This document shows, piece by piece, positions 28,285-35,901 of a stretch of 52,762 nucleotides of DNA (position 1 is its first letter; each line of letters opens with the position of its first letter). Position numbers and translations under genes: made by a program. The stretch comes from Mycolicibacterium iranicum (GTDB lineage: Bacteria; Actinomycetota; Actinomycetes; Mycobacteriales; Mycobacteriaceae): assembly GCF_014190915.1 (NCBI RefSeq), contig NZ_JACHVU010000014.1, positions 1 through 52,762 of the forward strand, given 5' to 3'. The notes under the pieces are model-generated. The model saw only the letters and a list, made by a program, of their open reading frames with translations, was not told the DNA's origin and ran no database searches.

Positions 28285-28369
28285 ATCACACCTCCCCTGG
28301 CCCGGTGACTGCGACCACCATCGTCACACGCCACACACGCGGTGCCGCACGGCAATTCGCCCGAGGAGG

Positions 28370-29446
28370 TCACGGGTACGACAGCAGCACCATCACCCGC
28401 CCGTCGTCGGAAACCGCGGGAAAGTCGTCGAGGTCGAACCCGTAGTACTCGATCTGGTCGTCGGTGATGTCGTCGATCACCTTCCCCTGGGTGTGCACCC
28501 TGTCGTCGCGAACGTCGTTCATCGCGCCGACGAAATCGGGCACAGACAGCGATTCGGCGAGCAGCAGTACTTCACCACCGGCCGAAAGATCAACCAGCAC
28601 ACCGGCTCCGGCGTAGTTGTTCCCTCCCCGCCCGGTGCCGTGGGGCGCCCAGTAGACAGGGTCGGTCGCGAGTCTCCCCTCGACCCGCCGGTATTCGCCG
28701 ACGTGGGCGCTGTCGGCCACGGCGACCACCGGTAGCGCATCGACGGCCCGCTGCTGTTGCCAGAACATCGCCGCCAGCGGAATGCCCGCGATGCCGTAGA
28801 CCATGACCATCAGCATCACCACGGGCTTCCACGCGATCTCCCAGGTCAGTCTGCGCGTGGACAACCCGGCCTGCGCGGTCTGCGCATCCAGTCGGCGGCG
28901 TCCGAATCGGAAGACGTACCACGCCAGCAGACGGGCCAGCGCCATGAGGGCGAGCACGACGAGACCGATGATGCCGGCGACCCGGAAGTAAAACGTGCTG
29001 TCGCCGTGGTTTTCGGTGGCCAGCACCATCACCGCGGGGATCGGCGCGGTCAGCAGCAACAGCAGCGCATAGGACGGATGGCTCGTCAGGTAGACGTACT
29101 GCGTCGTCCATGCGCGATTGCCCGCCGCGACGGTGTAGTCGCCGACGTCGACGCTGACCATCGGCGTCCAGGACCCCTGCACCACGCGCGGACGCACGAG
29201 GCTGCGCACGAAGAAGAACCCGGCGATTAGCGAGACGACGAGTGCACCCCAGAAGACGCCGGGAATGGGACCGCCCGTGCCCGGGACGCCCATGGCGCCG
29301 CGGATGTCGACGAGTTTGGCGAGGAAGAAAGTCAGAGGCAGGGCGAAGAACAGCTCTATTAACCACATCTGGAGCAGTTGCGGGATGCGCGACCCGACCC
29401 TGTCGAATGCCAGCACACCTCGCCACAGGAACTGCAGTACGCGCAT
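28370..29446 (-). CDS. Polytopic membrane protein with soluble C-terminal domain
   Basis: A 358-residue protein with about five membrane helices (LLQMWLIELFFALPLTFFLA, GVFWGALVVSLIAGFFFV, YALLLLLTAPIPAVMVLA, IIGLVVLALMALARLLAW, VVMLMVMVYGIAGIPLAAMF). A soluble domain of about 125 residues follows (from ADSAHVGEYRRVEGRL), with a Gly-rich GTGRGGNNYAGAGV. No family recognised. It is a single gene between short intergenic gaps (85 and 81 bases). Confidence 0.7.
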   Translation of the reverse strand: MRVLQFLWRGVLAFDRVGSRIPQLLQMWLIELFFALPLTFFLAKLVDIRGAMGVPGTGGPIPGVFWGALVVSLIAGFFFVRSLVRPRVVQGSWTPMVSVDVGDYTVAAGNRAWTTQYVYLTSHPSYALLLLLTAPIPAVMVLATENHGDSTFYFRVAGIIGLVVLALMALARLLAWYVFRFGRRRLDAQTAQAGLSTRRLTWEIAWKPVVMLMVMVYGIAGIPLAAMFWQQQRAVDALPVVAVADSAHVGEYRRVEGRLATDPVYWAPHGTGRGGNNYAGAGVLVDLSAGGEVLLLAESLSVPDFVGAMNDVRDDRVHTQGKVIDDITDDQIEYYGFDLDDFPAVSDDGRVMVLLSYP

Positions 29447-29527
29447 GGACCGGGACGATAATGCGCGCCGGACCGCCGGAGTTGCGTAAAGCCATGGCGA
29501 AAATCAACGCCCGCGGACGCCGTGGCG

Positions 29528-29929
29528 TTACGTAACTTCCCCGGCGCGCAGCGTGCTCGCCAGAGCCGGTATCCACCCTCGGTCGGCGGGCACCCAGGGC
29601 AGGTCGTCGAGTTCCTCGGCGCGCACCCACCGCAGCCCGCGATGGTCGTGGGGGTGCAGCACGCCGCCGACGCGGGCGACGGCGTAGGCGCGCAGCACCA
29701 TGGTCGGGCTCAGGGCGACATCATCGCCCAGGCGTTCGCCGACCGCCACCTCCACCCCGAGTTCCTCGTGCAGTTCGCGGGCGAGCGCGGCCCGCTCGGT
29801 CTCCCCCGGCGCCACCTTGCCGCCGGGCAGCTCCCAGAGCCCGGCAAGCTCCGCGGGGCGGTCACGCTGGGCCACGAGCAGCGCGCCGTGCTCGATCAGC
29901 GCGCCGGCCACCACGATCAGGTTTGGCAT
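29528..29929 (-). CDS. mutT2: Nudix hydrolase MutT2-type (8-oxo-dGTP / CTP pyrophosphatase)
   Basis: A 133-residue small MutT enzyme that removes damaged nucleotides. The Nudix box GGKVAPGETERAALARELHE is complete and followed by ELGV. The start ATG 29929 (MPNLIVVAGALI) gives the family N-terminus; the longer open frame to 30172 overlaps the divergent pterin dehydratase gene. The adjacency with the pterin dehydratase and pimE genes matches M. tuberculosis Rv1160-Rv1159. Confidence 0.9.
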   Translation of the reverse strand: MPNLIVVAGALIEHGALLVAQRDRPAELAGLWELPGGKVAPGETERAALARELHEELGVEVAVGERLGDDVALSPTMVLRAYAVARVGGVLHPHDHRGLRWVRAEELDDLPWVPADRGWIPALASTLRAGEVT

Positions 29930-29956
29930 GGGCGCAGACGGTATACCTTCTGGATC

Positions 29957-30238
29957 ATGGCTGTGTTGACGGATGACGAAGTGGACGCCGCGCTGCCCGA
30001 CCTCGACGGCTGGGAGCGCGCCGACGGCACGCTGCGCCGGTCGGTGGAGTTCCCGGGCTTTCTCGACGGGATCGACGCCGTGCGGCGCGTCGGCGAGCAC
30101 GCCGAGAGCAAAGACCATCACCCCGACATCGACATTCGTTGGCGGACAGTGACTTTCGCTCTCGTGACGCACTCCGAGGGCGGTATCACGCAGAAGGATC
30201 TGGAGATGGCTCGCGATATCGACGGGATCCTCGCATAG
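29957..30238 (+). CDS. Pterin-4a-carbinolamine dehydratase
   Basis: A 93-residue protein with the family motif EHAESKDHHPDIDIRW, where the paired histidines and the aspartate sit at the catalytic site. It dehydrates 4a-hydroxytetrahydropterin; in bacteria without aromatic hydroxylases it may act in molybdopterin or as a transcription cofactor (DCoH). ATG 29957 lies 27 bases from the mutT2 start, divergently. Its last 53 bases overlap the end of pimE on the other strand. Confidence 0.93.
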   Translation: MAVLTDDEVDAALPDLDGWERADGTLRRSVEFPGFLDGIDAVRRVGEHAESKDHHPDIDIRWRTVTFALVTHSEGGITQKDLEMARDIDGILA

Positions 30239-31355
30239 CGATCCACGCCAGCGTCACCACTGTCGCGACGATGTAGACCAGACCCGCCCACGCGAGATAC
30301 CAGGGCCGGGGGATCACCCAGATCGTCGGCTGGGCGAAACTCAGCAGCCACGGCACGCCGATGAGGATGAGCGCCAGCCAGCCCCAGCCCAGTACCCGCG
30401 CGCCGACCTGCGCGCGCAGCGGTCCGCGCAGAAGCCAGATCATCAGCGGTATCAGCCACACCCAGTGGTGCGTCCACGAGATCGGCGAGAGCAGCAACCC
30501 GAACAGTTGCACCACGACGATCCCGCCCAGCCGATCGCTGGCGCCACCGATGGCACGCCACGCGAGCACCGCCAGCACGCCCGTCACCACGACACCCGCC
30601 ACCACGGCCGGCCCGTAACCCGCGTCGTGGCCCAGGATCCGCGAGACACCGCCACGCCAGGACTGGTTGAACGACGTGCCGACGGGACCGACCCGGTCGG
30701 CGTCCCCGAGTAGTTCGGTGAAGTAGTAGCGCGTTTGACCGCTGACGAGGAGCGCCGACAGACCGACGGTCAGGAAGAAGACGACGGCGGAGAACGCCAC
30801 CGCGGCCCACCGTCGCGCGCCGAGGAAGTACAACCCGGCCACCGCCGGGGTCAGCTTCACCCCGGCGGCCAGCCCGACGAGCAGACCCGACAGCCACCAC
30901 CGCGACGTGTGGACCGCGTAGAGGATCGCCAGCACCAGCAGGACGTTGACCTGGCCGTAGTCGAAGGTGCTGCGCAGAGGTTCGGTCCAGATGCCCACGG
31001 CCGTCCACACCATCGCGACACGCCGGTCCCCGGGGTCCGAGCCCACCGGCAGAAGGCGCTGACTCAGCCGCACCACGCCGTAGAGCGCGGCGATGATGCC
31101 GACCTGCCACGCGAACGCCACCACGCCGAAGGGCAGCACATGCAGCGGGTAGAAGACCACGGCGGCGAACGGCGGGTAGGTGAACGGCAGCGGGAAGTCG
31201 GGGGTCTGCTCGCTGTAGACGAAGTCGTACAGCGTTCCCGGGCCGTCCAATTCGGCTGCGCCGCCCACGTAGACATGCAGGTCGACGAAGTTGGCGCCGT
31301 TGGGAACGAGGTACGTCCACGCCAGGCGCGCAGCGATGCTGACGAGCAACAGCAC
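30186..31355 (-). CDS. pimE: Polyprenol-phosphate mannose-dependent mannosyltransferase PimE
   Basis: A multi-pass GT87/GT-C glycosyltransferase that adds the fifth mannose (alpha-1,2) to phosphatidylinositol mannosides. The first extracellular loop has NGANFVDLHVYVGGAAEL, with the essential aspartate region, then PLPFTYPPFAAVVFYPLHVL, and about nine to ten helices. GTG 31355 gives 389 residues; the frame is open further upstream (about 24 codons) but contains no ATG, GTG or TTG before a stop, so the chain seems shorter at the N-terminus than M. tuberculosis PimE (about 431). It shares a 205-base divergent gap with the Ala/Pro-rich protein gene. Confidence 0.88.
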   Translation of the reverse strand: MLLLVSIAARLAWTYLVPNGANFVDLHVYVGGAAELDGPGTLYDFVYSEQTPDFPLPFTYPPFAAVVFYPLHVLPFGVVAFAWQVGIIAALYGVVRLSQRLLPVGSDPGDRRVAMVWTAVGIWTEPLRSTFDYGQVNVLLVLAILYAVHTSRWWLSGLLVGLAAGVKLTPAVAGLYFLGARRWAAVAFSAVVFFLTVGLSALLVSGQTRYYFTELLGDADRVGPVGTSFNQSWRGGVSRILGHDAGYGPAVVAGVVVTGVLAVLAWRAIGGASDRLGGIVVVQLFGLLLSPISWTHHWVWLIPLMIWLLRGPLRAQVGARVLGWGWLALILIGVPWLLSFAQPTIWVIPRPWYLAWAGLVYIVATVVTLAWIAMRGSRRYREPSPDPSA

Positions 31356-31560
31356 GGGTGCGACGGCCCGGAGGCGCGCGGCGGCGGAGGCGGTGGTGTC
31401 TATCGGTCCGACTCTAGCGACCGGTCACCATCGGCCTTCACTCCCGTAACGGTTCCATAAATGCCACACATGTCACTTGAGTAACTCTAGTAACAGGCTA
31501 GCTTCGGGTGCAGGCATGCCATGGATGTCATTTAGGGCCGACCAACGATTGGGAGATCTC
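31356..31560. promoter_or_regulatory. Divergent promoter region pimE / Ala-Pro-rich protein
   Basis: 205 bases between two divergent starts. A TTGAGT-like -35 with TAGCTT-like -10 about 16 bases later (around 31476-31504) reads toward the rightward gene. No repeat is seen. Promoter assignment is weak because mycobacterial -35 boxes are poorly conserved. Confidence 0.3.
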
Positions 31561-32163
31561 ATGCACCGCACCCGGAAAATGTTCGCCACCACCTTGATCG
31601 CAGCGGCGGGGGCGGTGTCGGCGGCCGTCGCGTTCAGCGCCACCGCCACCGCGCAACCCGCGCCGGCCCCCGCTCCGGCGCCCGCGCCCGGGGTCCCCGG
31701 CCTGCCGTTCCTGCAGCAGCTCGCCGCCAACCCCGCCGCGGCCACCCAGCTGATGCAGGGCTTCGCCAACCTGATGGGTACCGCGCCGGCGACCACGGCC
31801 ACCACGACACCCGCCACCCCGGTCTCGGGCCCGGGCGCCACGGCCTCGATCAGCCTGCCGCAGCCGGTCAACGCGCTGCCCGCCACGACGCCGGCACTGC
31901 CCGGCATGACGCCCGCGATGCCCGTCGGCAACACCACTACCGTTCCCGCGACGGCGCCCGCCGCCACGCCCGCCTCACCGCTGACCGGCCTGACCGACTC
32001 GCTCGGCGTCCCCGGCGGCCTGGCCTCGCTGCTGCCTGCCGGCACGCCGCTGGCCAGCCTGCTCCCGGCCGGCGGTGCGGCACCTGCTGCGGCCGCGCCG
32101 GCCGCCGCCCCGGTGGCCGCGCCGACGCCGCCGCTGTTCACCCCGCTGGCCGCCCTGCCGTGA
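31561..32163 (+). CDS. Exported Ala/Pro-rich protein (Rv1158c-like)
   Basis: A 200-residue secreted protein. The signal peptide (about residues 1-32, ending ATATAQ-PAP) precedes a Pro/Ala/Thr-rich chain with leucine-rich patches such as GLPFLQQLAANPAAATQLM and the tail LASLLPAGTPLASLLPAGG. ATG 31561 has GGGAGA just upstream. Together with the next gene it forms the pair Rv1158c-Rv1157c at the pimE locus. Function unknown; probably cell wall or culture filtrate. Confidence 0.8.
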   Translation: MHRTRKMFATTLIAAAGAVSAAVAFSATATAQPAPAPAPAPAPGVPGLPFLQQLAANPAAATQLMQGFANLMGTAPATTATTTPATPVSGPGATASISLPQPVNALPATTPALPGMTPAMPVGNTTTVPATAPAATPASPLTGLTDSLGVPGGLASLLPAGTPLASLLPAGGAAPAAAAPAAAPVAAPTPPLFTPLAALP

Positions 32164-32230
32164 CGCGCTGAGCTGTCGGCACCTCCTCACAACAACCAAA
32201 TCCGCTGCACCACTGATGTATTGGGGAATC

Positions 32231-33289
32231 ATGACAAAGACCGGGCTCATGGCAACGAGGAAGACGATGTTCACCACCGCAATGGCGGTGTGCTCCTCTG
32301 TCGCACTGCTCTCGGTCAGCGTGACCGGCACTGCGCACGCGCAACCGGAGGCGCCGCTGCCGATCGACGGACTGCAGGCCCCCGGGCTCCCGGCGGTGCA
32401 GAGCCTGGGGCCTGTGATCCAGCAGGCGGCGTCTGATCCCACCAATGCCGCATCGATGCTGATGGCCGCCGCCGCGGTGTTCGCCGGAGACATGGCTGCC
32501 CCCCAGCCCTCCCGCGACGTCGCGTCGGCGGTCAACACCTTCGTCGCCCAGCCGGTCGCGCACGTGCCCGCGACCGGCGCGGTGCCGGGGGCCGAGGCGC
32601 ACCTACCCGCCGGCGTCAATCCCGCCCACGCCGTGGGCCCGGCACCCGACGCCGTCGCTCAAGCTCTTCCCGAAGTGGCCCACGCCCCCGCCGCGGCCGC
32701 CGTCCCCGGCCCCGCTCCGGCACCGGGCCCTGTTCCTCCGCCCGCGCCGGGGCCGGAGGCCGCAGTCCCCGCCGCGCCGGTCGCCGCTCCCGCTGTTCCG
32801 GCCGGACCCGGGGGCGCTCCGGCCGCACCCGGGGCAGTGCCTGCTGCCGCGCCGGGAGGCGCGCCTGATTTCGGGCCGAACGCCCCGGTCACGCAGGACT
32901 TCCTGTACCCGTCGATCAGCAACGGCTGCCTGTCCGACGGCGGCAACGTGCTCGCCACGGCCATCTCGGTGGCGGGTCCGGCGACCATCCCGCTGCCCGG
33001 ACCCGGTCCCGGCCAGACCGCATATGTGTTCACCGCGATCGGCACCCCGGGCCCCGCGGCCGAGCAGAAGCTCCCGCTGAATGCCACCTGGGTGAACCTG
33101 ACCACCGGCAAGTCGGGCAGCGTGACCCTCAAGCCGCGGCCCGACCTCAACCCCAACGGCCCGACCACGCTGACAGCCATCGCCGACACCGGATCGGGCA
33201 GCATCATGTCGACCGTCTTCGGCCAGGTCACCACGACCGAGAAGCAGTGCCAGTTCATGCCGACGATCGGCTCGACCGTCGTCCCCTGA
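32231..33289 (+). CDS. Exported Ala/Pro-rich protein with C-terminal domain (Rv1157c-like)
   Basis: A 352-residue secreted protein. The signal peptide ends near AHA-QPE, then an Ala/Pro/Gly-rich linker (about residues 120-215), then a C-terminal globular domain of about 140 residues beginning FGPNAPVTQDFLYPSISNGC with two cysteines (NGCL and KQCQF) that could pair. GGGGA precedes ATG 32231; ATG 32216 and 32249 are alternatives. It runs in the same direction as the preceding Ala/Pro-rich gene, 67 bases later. Function unknown. Confidence 0.8.
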   Translation: MTKTGLMATRKTMFTTAMAVCSSVALLSVSVTGTAHAQPEAPLPIDGLQAPGLPAVQSLGPVIQQAASDPTNAASMLMAAAAVFAGDMAAPQPSRDVASAVNTFVAQPVAHVPATGAVPGAEAHLPAGVNPAHAVGPAPDAVAQALPEVAHAPAAAAVPGPAPAPGPVPPPAPGPEAAVPAAPVAAPAVPAGPGGAPAAPGAVPAAAPGGAPDFGPNAPVTQDFLYPSISNGCLSDGGNVLATAISVAGPATIPLPGPGPGQTAYVFTAIGTPGPAAEQKLPLNATWVNLTTGKSGSVTLKPRPDLNPNGPTTLTAIADTGSGSIMSTVFGQVTTTEKQCQFMPTIGSTVVP

Positions 33290-33319
33290 CCCGGCACCCC
33301 TCTCGCCACGCCCCCTTTA

Positions 33320-33383
33320 CGCCGAACTGGGATTCCCGGTTGTGAATCAACGGAGATTCACAACCGGGAATCCCAGTTCGGCG
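33320..33383. repeat. Perfect 29-bp-arm inverted repeat with 6-base loop
   Basis: Left arm 33320-33348 and right arm 33355-33383 are fully complementary over 29 bases, with loop AACGGA (33349-33354). The arms contain the inner motif GGGATTCCC. It lies between the convergent Rv1157c-like gene and the DUF1059 gene, about 31 bases after one stop and 12 bases from the other, without a T-run. It could be a bidirectional terminator, or a palindromic mobile (REP/MITE-type) unit. Confidence 0.9.
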
Positions 33384-33395
33384 CGTATGTAGGGG

Positions 33396-33542
33396 TCAGT
33401 AGGCCATGAAGAGGATGGCGTCGCGGTCGTAGTCGCGGCCCGGGTGCACCTCGGACAGGTGGGCCTGGGCCTTCTCGACGAGGTCGTCCTCGTCCTTACC
33501 GGTGATGGCTTCGCCGCACGGGCAGTTCAGGTGAGTCTTCAT
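33396..33542 (-). CDS. DUF1059 small protein
   Basis: A 48-residue protein: MKTHLNCPCGEAITGKDEDD followed by LVEKAQAHLSEVHPGRDYDR and a tail ILFMAY. The CPCG and the spaced His residues fit the DUF1059 family, a small putative metal-binding domain found across actinobacteria. It lies between the perfect hairpin and the nitroreductase start, 50 bases from the latter, divergent. Function unknown. Confidence 0.8.
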   Translation of the reverse strand: MKTHLNCPCGEAITGKDEDDLVEKAQAHLSEVHPGRDYDRDAILFMAY

Positions 33543-33592
33543 GTCTTCACTTTGGCACAGCGCCGGGCGCGCCATCCGACAAGATCGTCAAC

Positions 33593-34252
33593 ATGGACAT
33601 CTACGACGTCATGCGCACCACCGGCGCCGTCCGCAGGTTCACCGGCGATCCACTGCCCGACGACGTGCTGCACCGCATCCTGGACAACGCGCGCTTCGCA
33701 CCGAGCGGAGGAAACCGCCAGGGCGTGCACGTGATCGCCGTGCGCGACCACAGCACCCGCGAAGCCCTCGCCGGCCTGTCCGAGACGGGAGCGCGCCGCT
33801 ACATCGCGCAGAAAGCCAACGGCGAAGGGCCGTGGAACCCGTTGCATCCCATGCAGGTAAGCCCGGACGAGCTGGCGTCGACCGCGGTGCCCGCCGACAT
33901 GACCGCGCCGCTGCTGACGTGCGCCGTCGTCCTCGTGGTGTGCGTCGATCTCGGCGTCGTGGCCGCGCTCGATCAGGACCTCGACCGGATCGGGGTCGTG
34001 TCCGGGGCATCGGTCTACCCGTTCGTGTGGAACGTGTTGCTCGCCGCGCGTAACGAGGGCTACGGCGGTGTGTTGACGACGATGGCCGTCGCCGAGGAGC
34101 CCGGAATCAAGACCCTGCTCGGCATTCCCGACGACTACGCCGTGGCCGCGGTGGTGCCGCTCGGGCGACCTCAAAAGCACGCAAGGAAGCTCACCCGCAA
34201 ACCGGTGTCGGAGTTCGTCACCCGCGAGAGATTCGACGGCGAGTCTCTATGA
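33593..34252 (+). CDS. Nitroreductase family protein
   Basis: A 219-residue flavoprotein of the nitroreductase superfamily. It shows the N-terminal RTTGAVRRFTGDPLPDDVL and APSGGNRQ that contact FMN, and the late NEGYGGVLTTMAV and GIPDDYAVAAVVPLGRP. It should use NAD(P)H to reduce nitro compounds or quinones; its true substrate is unknown. It starts at ATG 33593 and is followed by the resolvase-like gene after 31 bases. Confidence 0.88.
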   Translation: MDIYDVMRTTGAVRRFTGDPLPDDVLHRILDNARFAPSGGNRQGVHVIAVRDHSTREALAGLSETGARRYIAQKANGEGPWNPLHPMQVSPDELASTAVPADMTAPLLTCAVVLVVCVDLGVVAALDQDLDRIGVVSGASVYPFVWNVLLAARNEGYGGVLTTMAVAEEPGIKTLLGIPDDYAVAAVVPLGRPQKHARKLTRKPVSEFVTRERFDGESL

Positions 34253-34283
34253 CGGCACGTCGACGCCGTGAGACCTTGGAAAG

Positions 34284-34667
34284 GTGTCGGTCACGCTGGG
34301 TTATGCCACAGCCGCCGGCGGCTGCGACAACCTCGACGAGCAACTCGCCGAGCTGACCGCCGCCGGGGTGGATCCCCGCCGGGTCTTCACCGACAGGGCC
34401 ACGGGTTCGACGGACAAGATGCGCAGCGGCCTGCTCGCCCTCTTGAGCTACGCCCGAGCCGGTGACGTCGTGGTGGTGGTCGCCCTCGACAAGCTGGGCC
34501 GCTCAGTGTCGGAGGTGACCCGCACCGTTGCCGACCTCACCACCCGCGGGATCACCCTGCGCTGCCTAGGCAACGGCCTCGACACCGCCACGGCCACCGG
34601 CCGCGTCGTCGCGCAGGTGCTCACCGACCTCGCCGCCCTCGACGCGCCCAGCGAGGTCAGGCCCTAG
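34284..34667 (+). CDS. Degenerate serine-recombinase N-terminal domain, no HTH
   Basis: A 127-residue protein matching only the resolvase catalytic domain: GYATAAGGCDNLDEQLAELT, then GDVVVVVALDKLGRS. The place of the nucleophilic serine in the usual YxRVS motif reads YATAAG, so Ser and the nearby Arg are absent, and there is no C-terminal helix-turn-helix. It is very unlikely to be an active recombinase. GTG 34284 with GGAAAG upstream is the start. Its stop codon lies in a partial copy of the adjacent 33-bp repeat. It may be a domesticated protein or a decaying remnant. Confidence 0.7.
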   Translation: MSVTLGYATAAGGCDNLDEQLAELTAAGVDPRRVFTDRATGSTDKMRSGLLALLSYARAGDVVVVVALDKLGRSVSEVTRTVADLTTRGITLRCLGNGLDTATATGRVVAQVLTDLAALDAPSEVRP

Positions 34668-34672
34668 GGGCT

Positions 34673-34769
34673 ATGGCTCAGGCCCTAGCGGCCTTCGCCC
34701 CATCCATGGCTCAGGCCTTGACGGCCTTCGCCCCATCCATGGCTCAGGCCTTGGCGGCCTTCGCTGCGG
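34673..34769. repeat. 33-bp tandem repeat copying the end of the HhH-GPD gene
   Basis: Units begin at 34673, 34706 and 34739 with ATGGCTCAGGCC, and carry GCGGCCTTCGCC(CCATCC). The third unit holds the stop of the leftward HhH-GPD gene (34744-34746), so two extra copies lie beyond it. A partial copy TCAGGCCCTAG ends the rightward resolvase-like gene. Confidence 0.9.
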
Positions 34770-35319
34770 CCTTGGCTTCCTTCTTGTACGCCCGCACCTT
34801 CTGCAGCGTCCCCGGGTCCTTCACGTCCGCCACGGACATGTGCGTCCCGGCCTTGCCGTAGTCCCCCGCGGCGGCCCGCCAACCCTTCGGGTCGACGCCG
34901 TACTGCTTGCCCAGCAGCGCCAGGAAGATCTTGGCCTTCTGCTCACCGAAGCCCGGCAGCGCCTTCAGCCGGCGCAGCACCTCGGGGCCGTCCGCACCGT
35001 CCGACCACAGCGCCGCCGCATCGCCTCCGTACTCGTCGACGATCACCTGGGCCAGGGCCTGCACCCGCTTGGACATGGAGCCCGGGAAGCGGTGCACTGC
35101 AGGCGTTTGCGAGCACAGCTCGATGAAGGCGTCAGGGTCGTAGTCCGCGATCACCCGGGCGTCGAACTCGCCGATGCGGTCGGCGATCTTCTTCGGCCCG
35201 CCGAACGCGACCTCCATCGGGATCTGCTGATCGAGCAGCATCCCGACCAGCAGCGCGAACGGGTTGGCCTCCAGCAGCGCATCGGCCTCGGGTTCCTGGA
35301 CTAACTGCAGTTTCGCCAC
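34744..35319 (-). CDS. HhH-GPD superfamily protein (Rv1156-like)
   Basis: A 191-residue protein with the helix-hairpin-helix of base-excision DNA glycosylases, LKALPGFGEQKAKIFLALLG, and N-terminal FALLVGMLLDQQIPMEVAF as in HhH-GPD helices. The canonical catalytic lysine or the aspartate of EndoIII-type enzymes is not clear. The C-terminal tail is Ala/Lys-rich (YKKEAKAAAKAAKA) and may bind nucleic acid. It fits M. tuberculosis Rv1156. ATG 35319 is the start. The stop lies in the 33-bp tandem repeat. Confidence 0.75.
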   Translation of the reverse strand: MAKLQLVQEPEADALLEANPFALLVGMLLDQQIPMEVAFGGPKKIADRIGEFDARVIADYDPDAFIELCSQTPAVHRFPGSMSKRVQALAQVIVDEYGGDAAALWSDGADGPEVLRRLKALPGFGEQKAKIFLALLGKQYGVDPKGWRAAAGDYGKAGTHMSVADVKDPGTLQKVRAYKKEAKAAAKAAKA

Positions 35320-35465
35320 GCGGCCAGTCTAAAAGGTGCCAGCCGGGCCGCGGAGTACGCGGCACCGGGGTCTCGCTGGCACACGACTACAGGAAATCCA
35401 CGATTGCCTGCCGAAGCAGTGTGCGACAGTGAAAGCACAGTCGGGATCGCATCCGGGGGGATGAC

Positions 35466-35762
35466 ATGACACGTCTACTTGCAGCTCTTGTCGCAGCAGG
35501 GGCCTTTGCGCTCACCTTCGCGGCCGCGGCGCATGCGATACCGGACCAGGGCACGCCGGAGTTCGACGCCTATCTTCAAGGCTTGCAACGCAACGGCTAC
35601 AACCTGAACCCAGACACCGCGTGGCGCGTTTCCCACCAGGCATGTATCGGCGGCATCCCGGGATACATCGGCTTGGAACTGGCCGCACAAGGGGTCATCG
35701 GCCCAGGCGCCCAGGAACGGGTGATGGATGTGGCCAGGACGTACGCCTGCCCGATCCAGTAG
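35466..35762 (+). CDS. DUF732 exported protein
   Basis: A 98-residue secreted protein with a signal peptide (cleavage near AHA-IPD) and the DUF732 pattern: DAYLQGLQRNGYNLN, the cysteine in SHQACIGGI and the C-terminal TYACPIQ; the two cysteines may form a disulfide. The family is common and of unknown function in mycobacteria. A GGGGGG run precedes ATG 35466. Confidence 0.82.
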   Translation: MTRLLAALVAAGAFALTFAAAAHAIPDQGTPEFDAYLQGLQRNGYNLNPDTAWRVSHQACIGGIPGYIGLELAAQGVIGPGAQERVMDVARTYACPIQ

Positions 35763-35901
35763 GGAAACGCCACGGGCCGAGCCGGCTCAGAACCCGACGG
35801 CACCGGCCCCGCGCCCGCGCGTCGGTGTGTCACCGCCGTAGATCGGGTCGGCGACCCGACCGTTTAAGGTGGGGCCCACCGCACGCGAGGAGCGTGAACA
35901 G

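Noticed and set aside
30118..31320. 400-codon leftward frame overlapping pimE
   Set aside because: Alternate frame of pimE with Arg-rich translation. The pimE frame has the membrane helices and conserved loop.
34284..34769. Possible integron or transposon because of a resolvase domain and repeats
   Set aside because: The resolvase lacks catalytic residues and DNA-binding domain, and the repeats are tandem copies of the neighbouring gene end, not terminal inverted repeats. No transposase is near.
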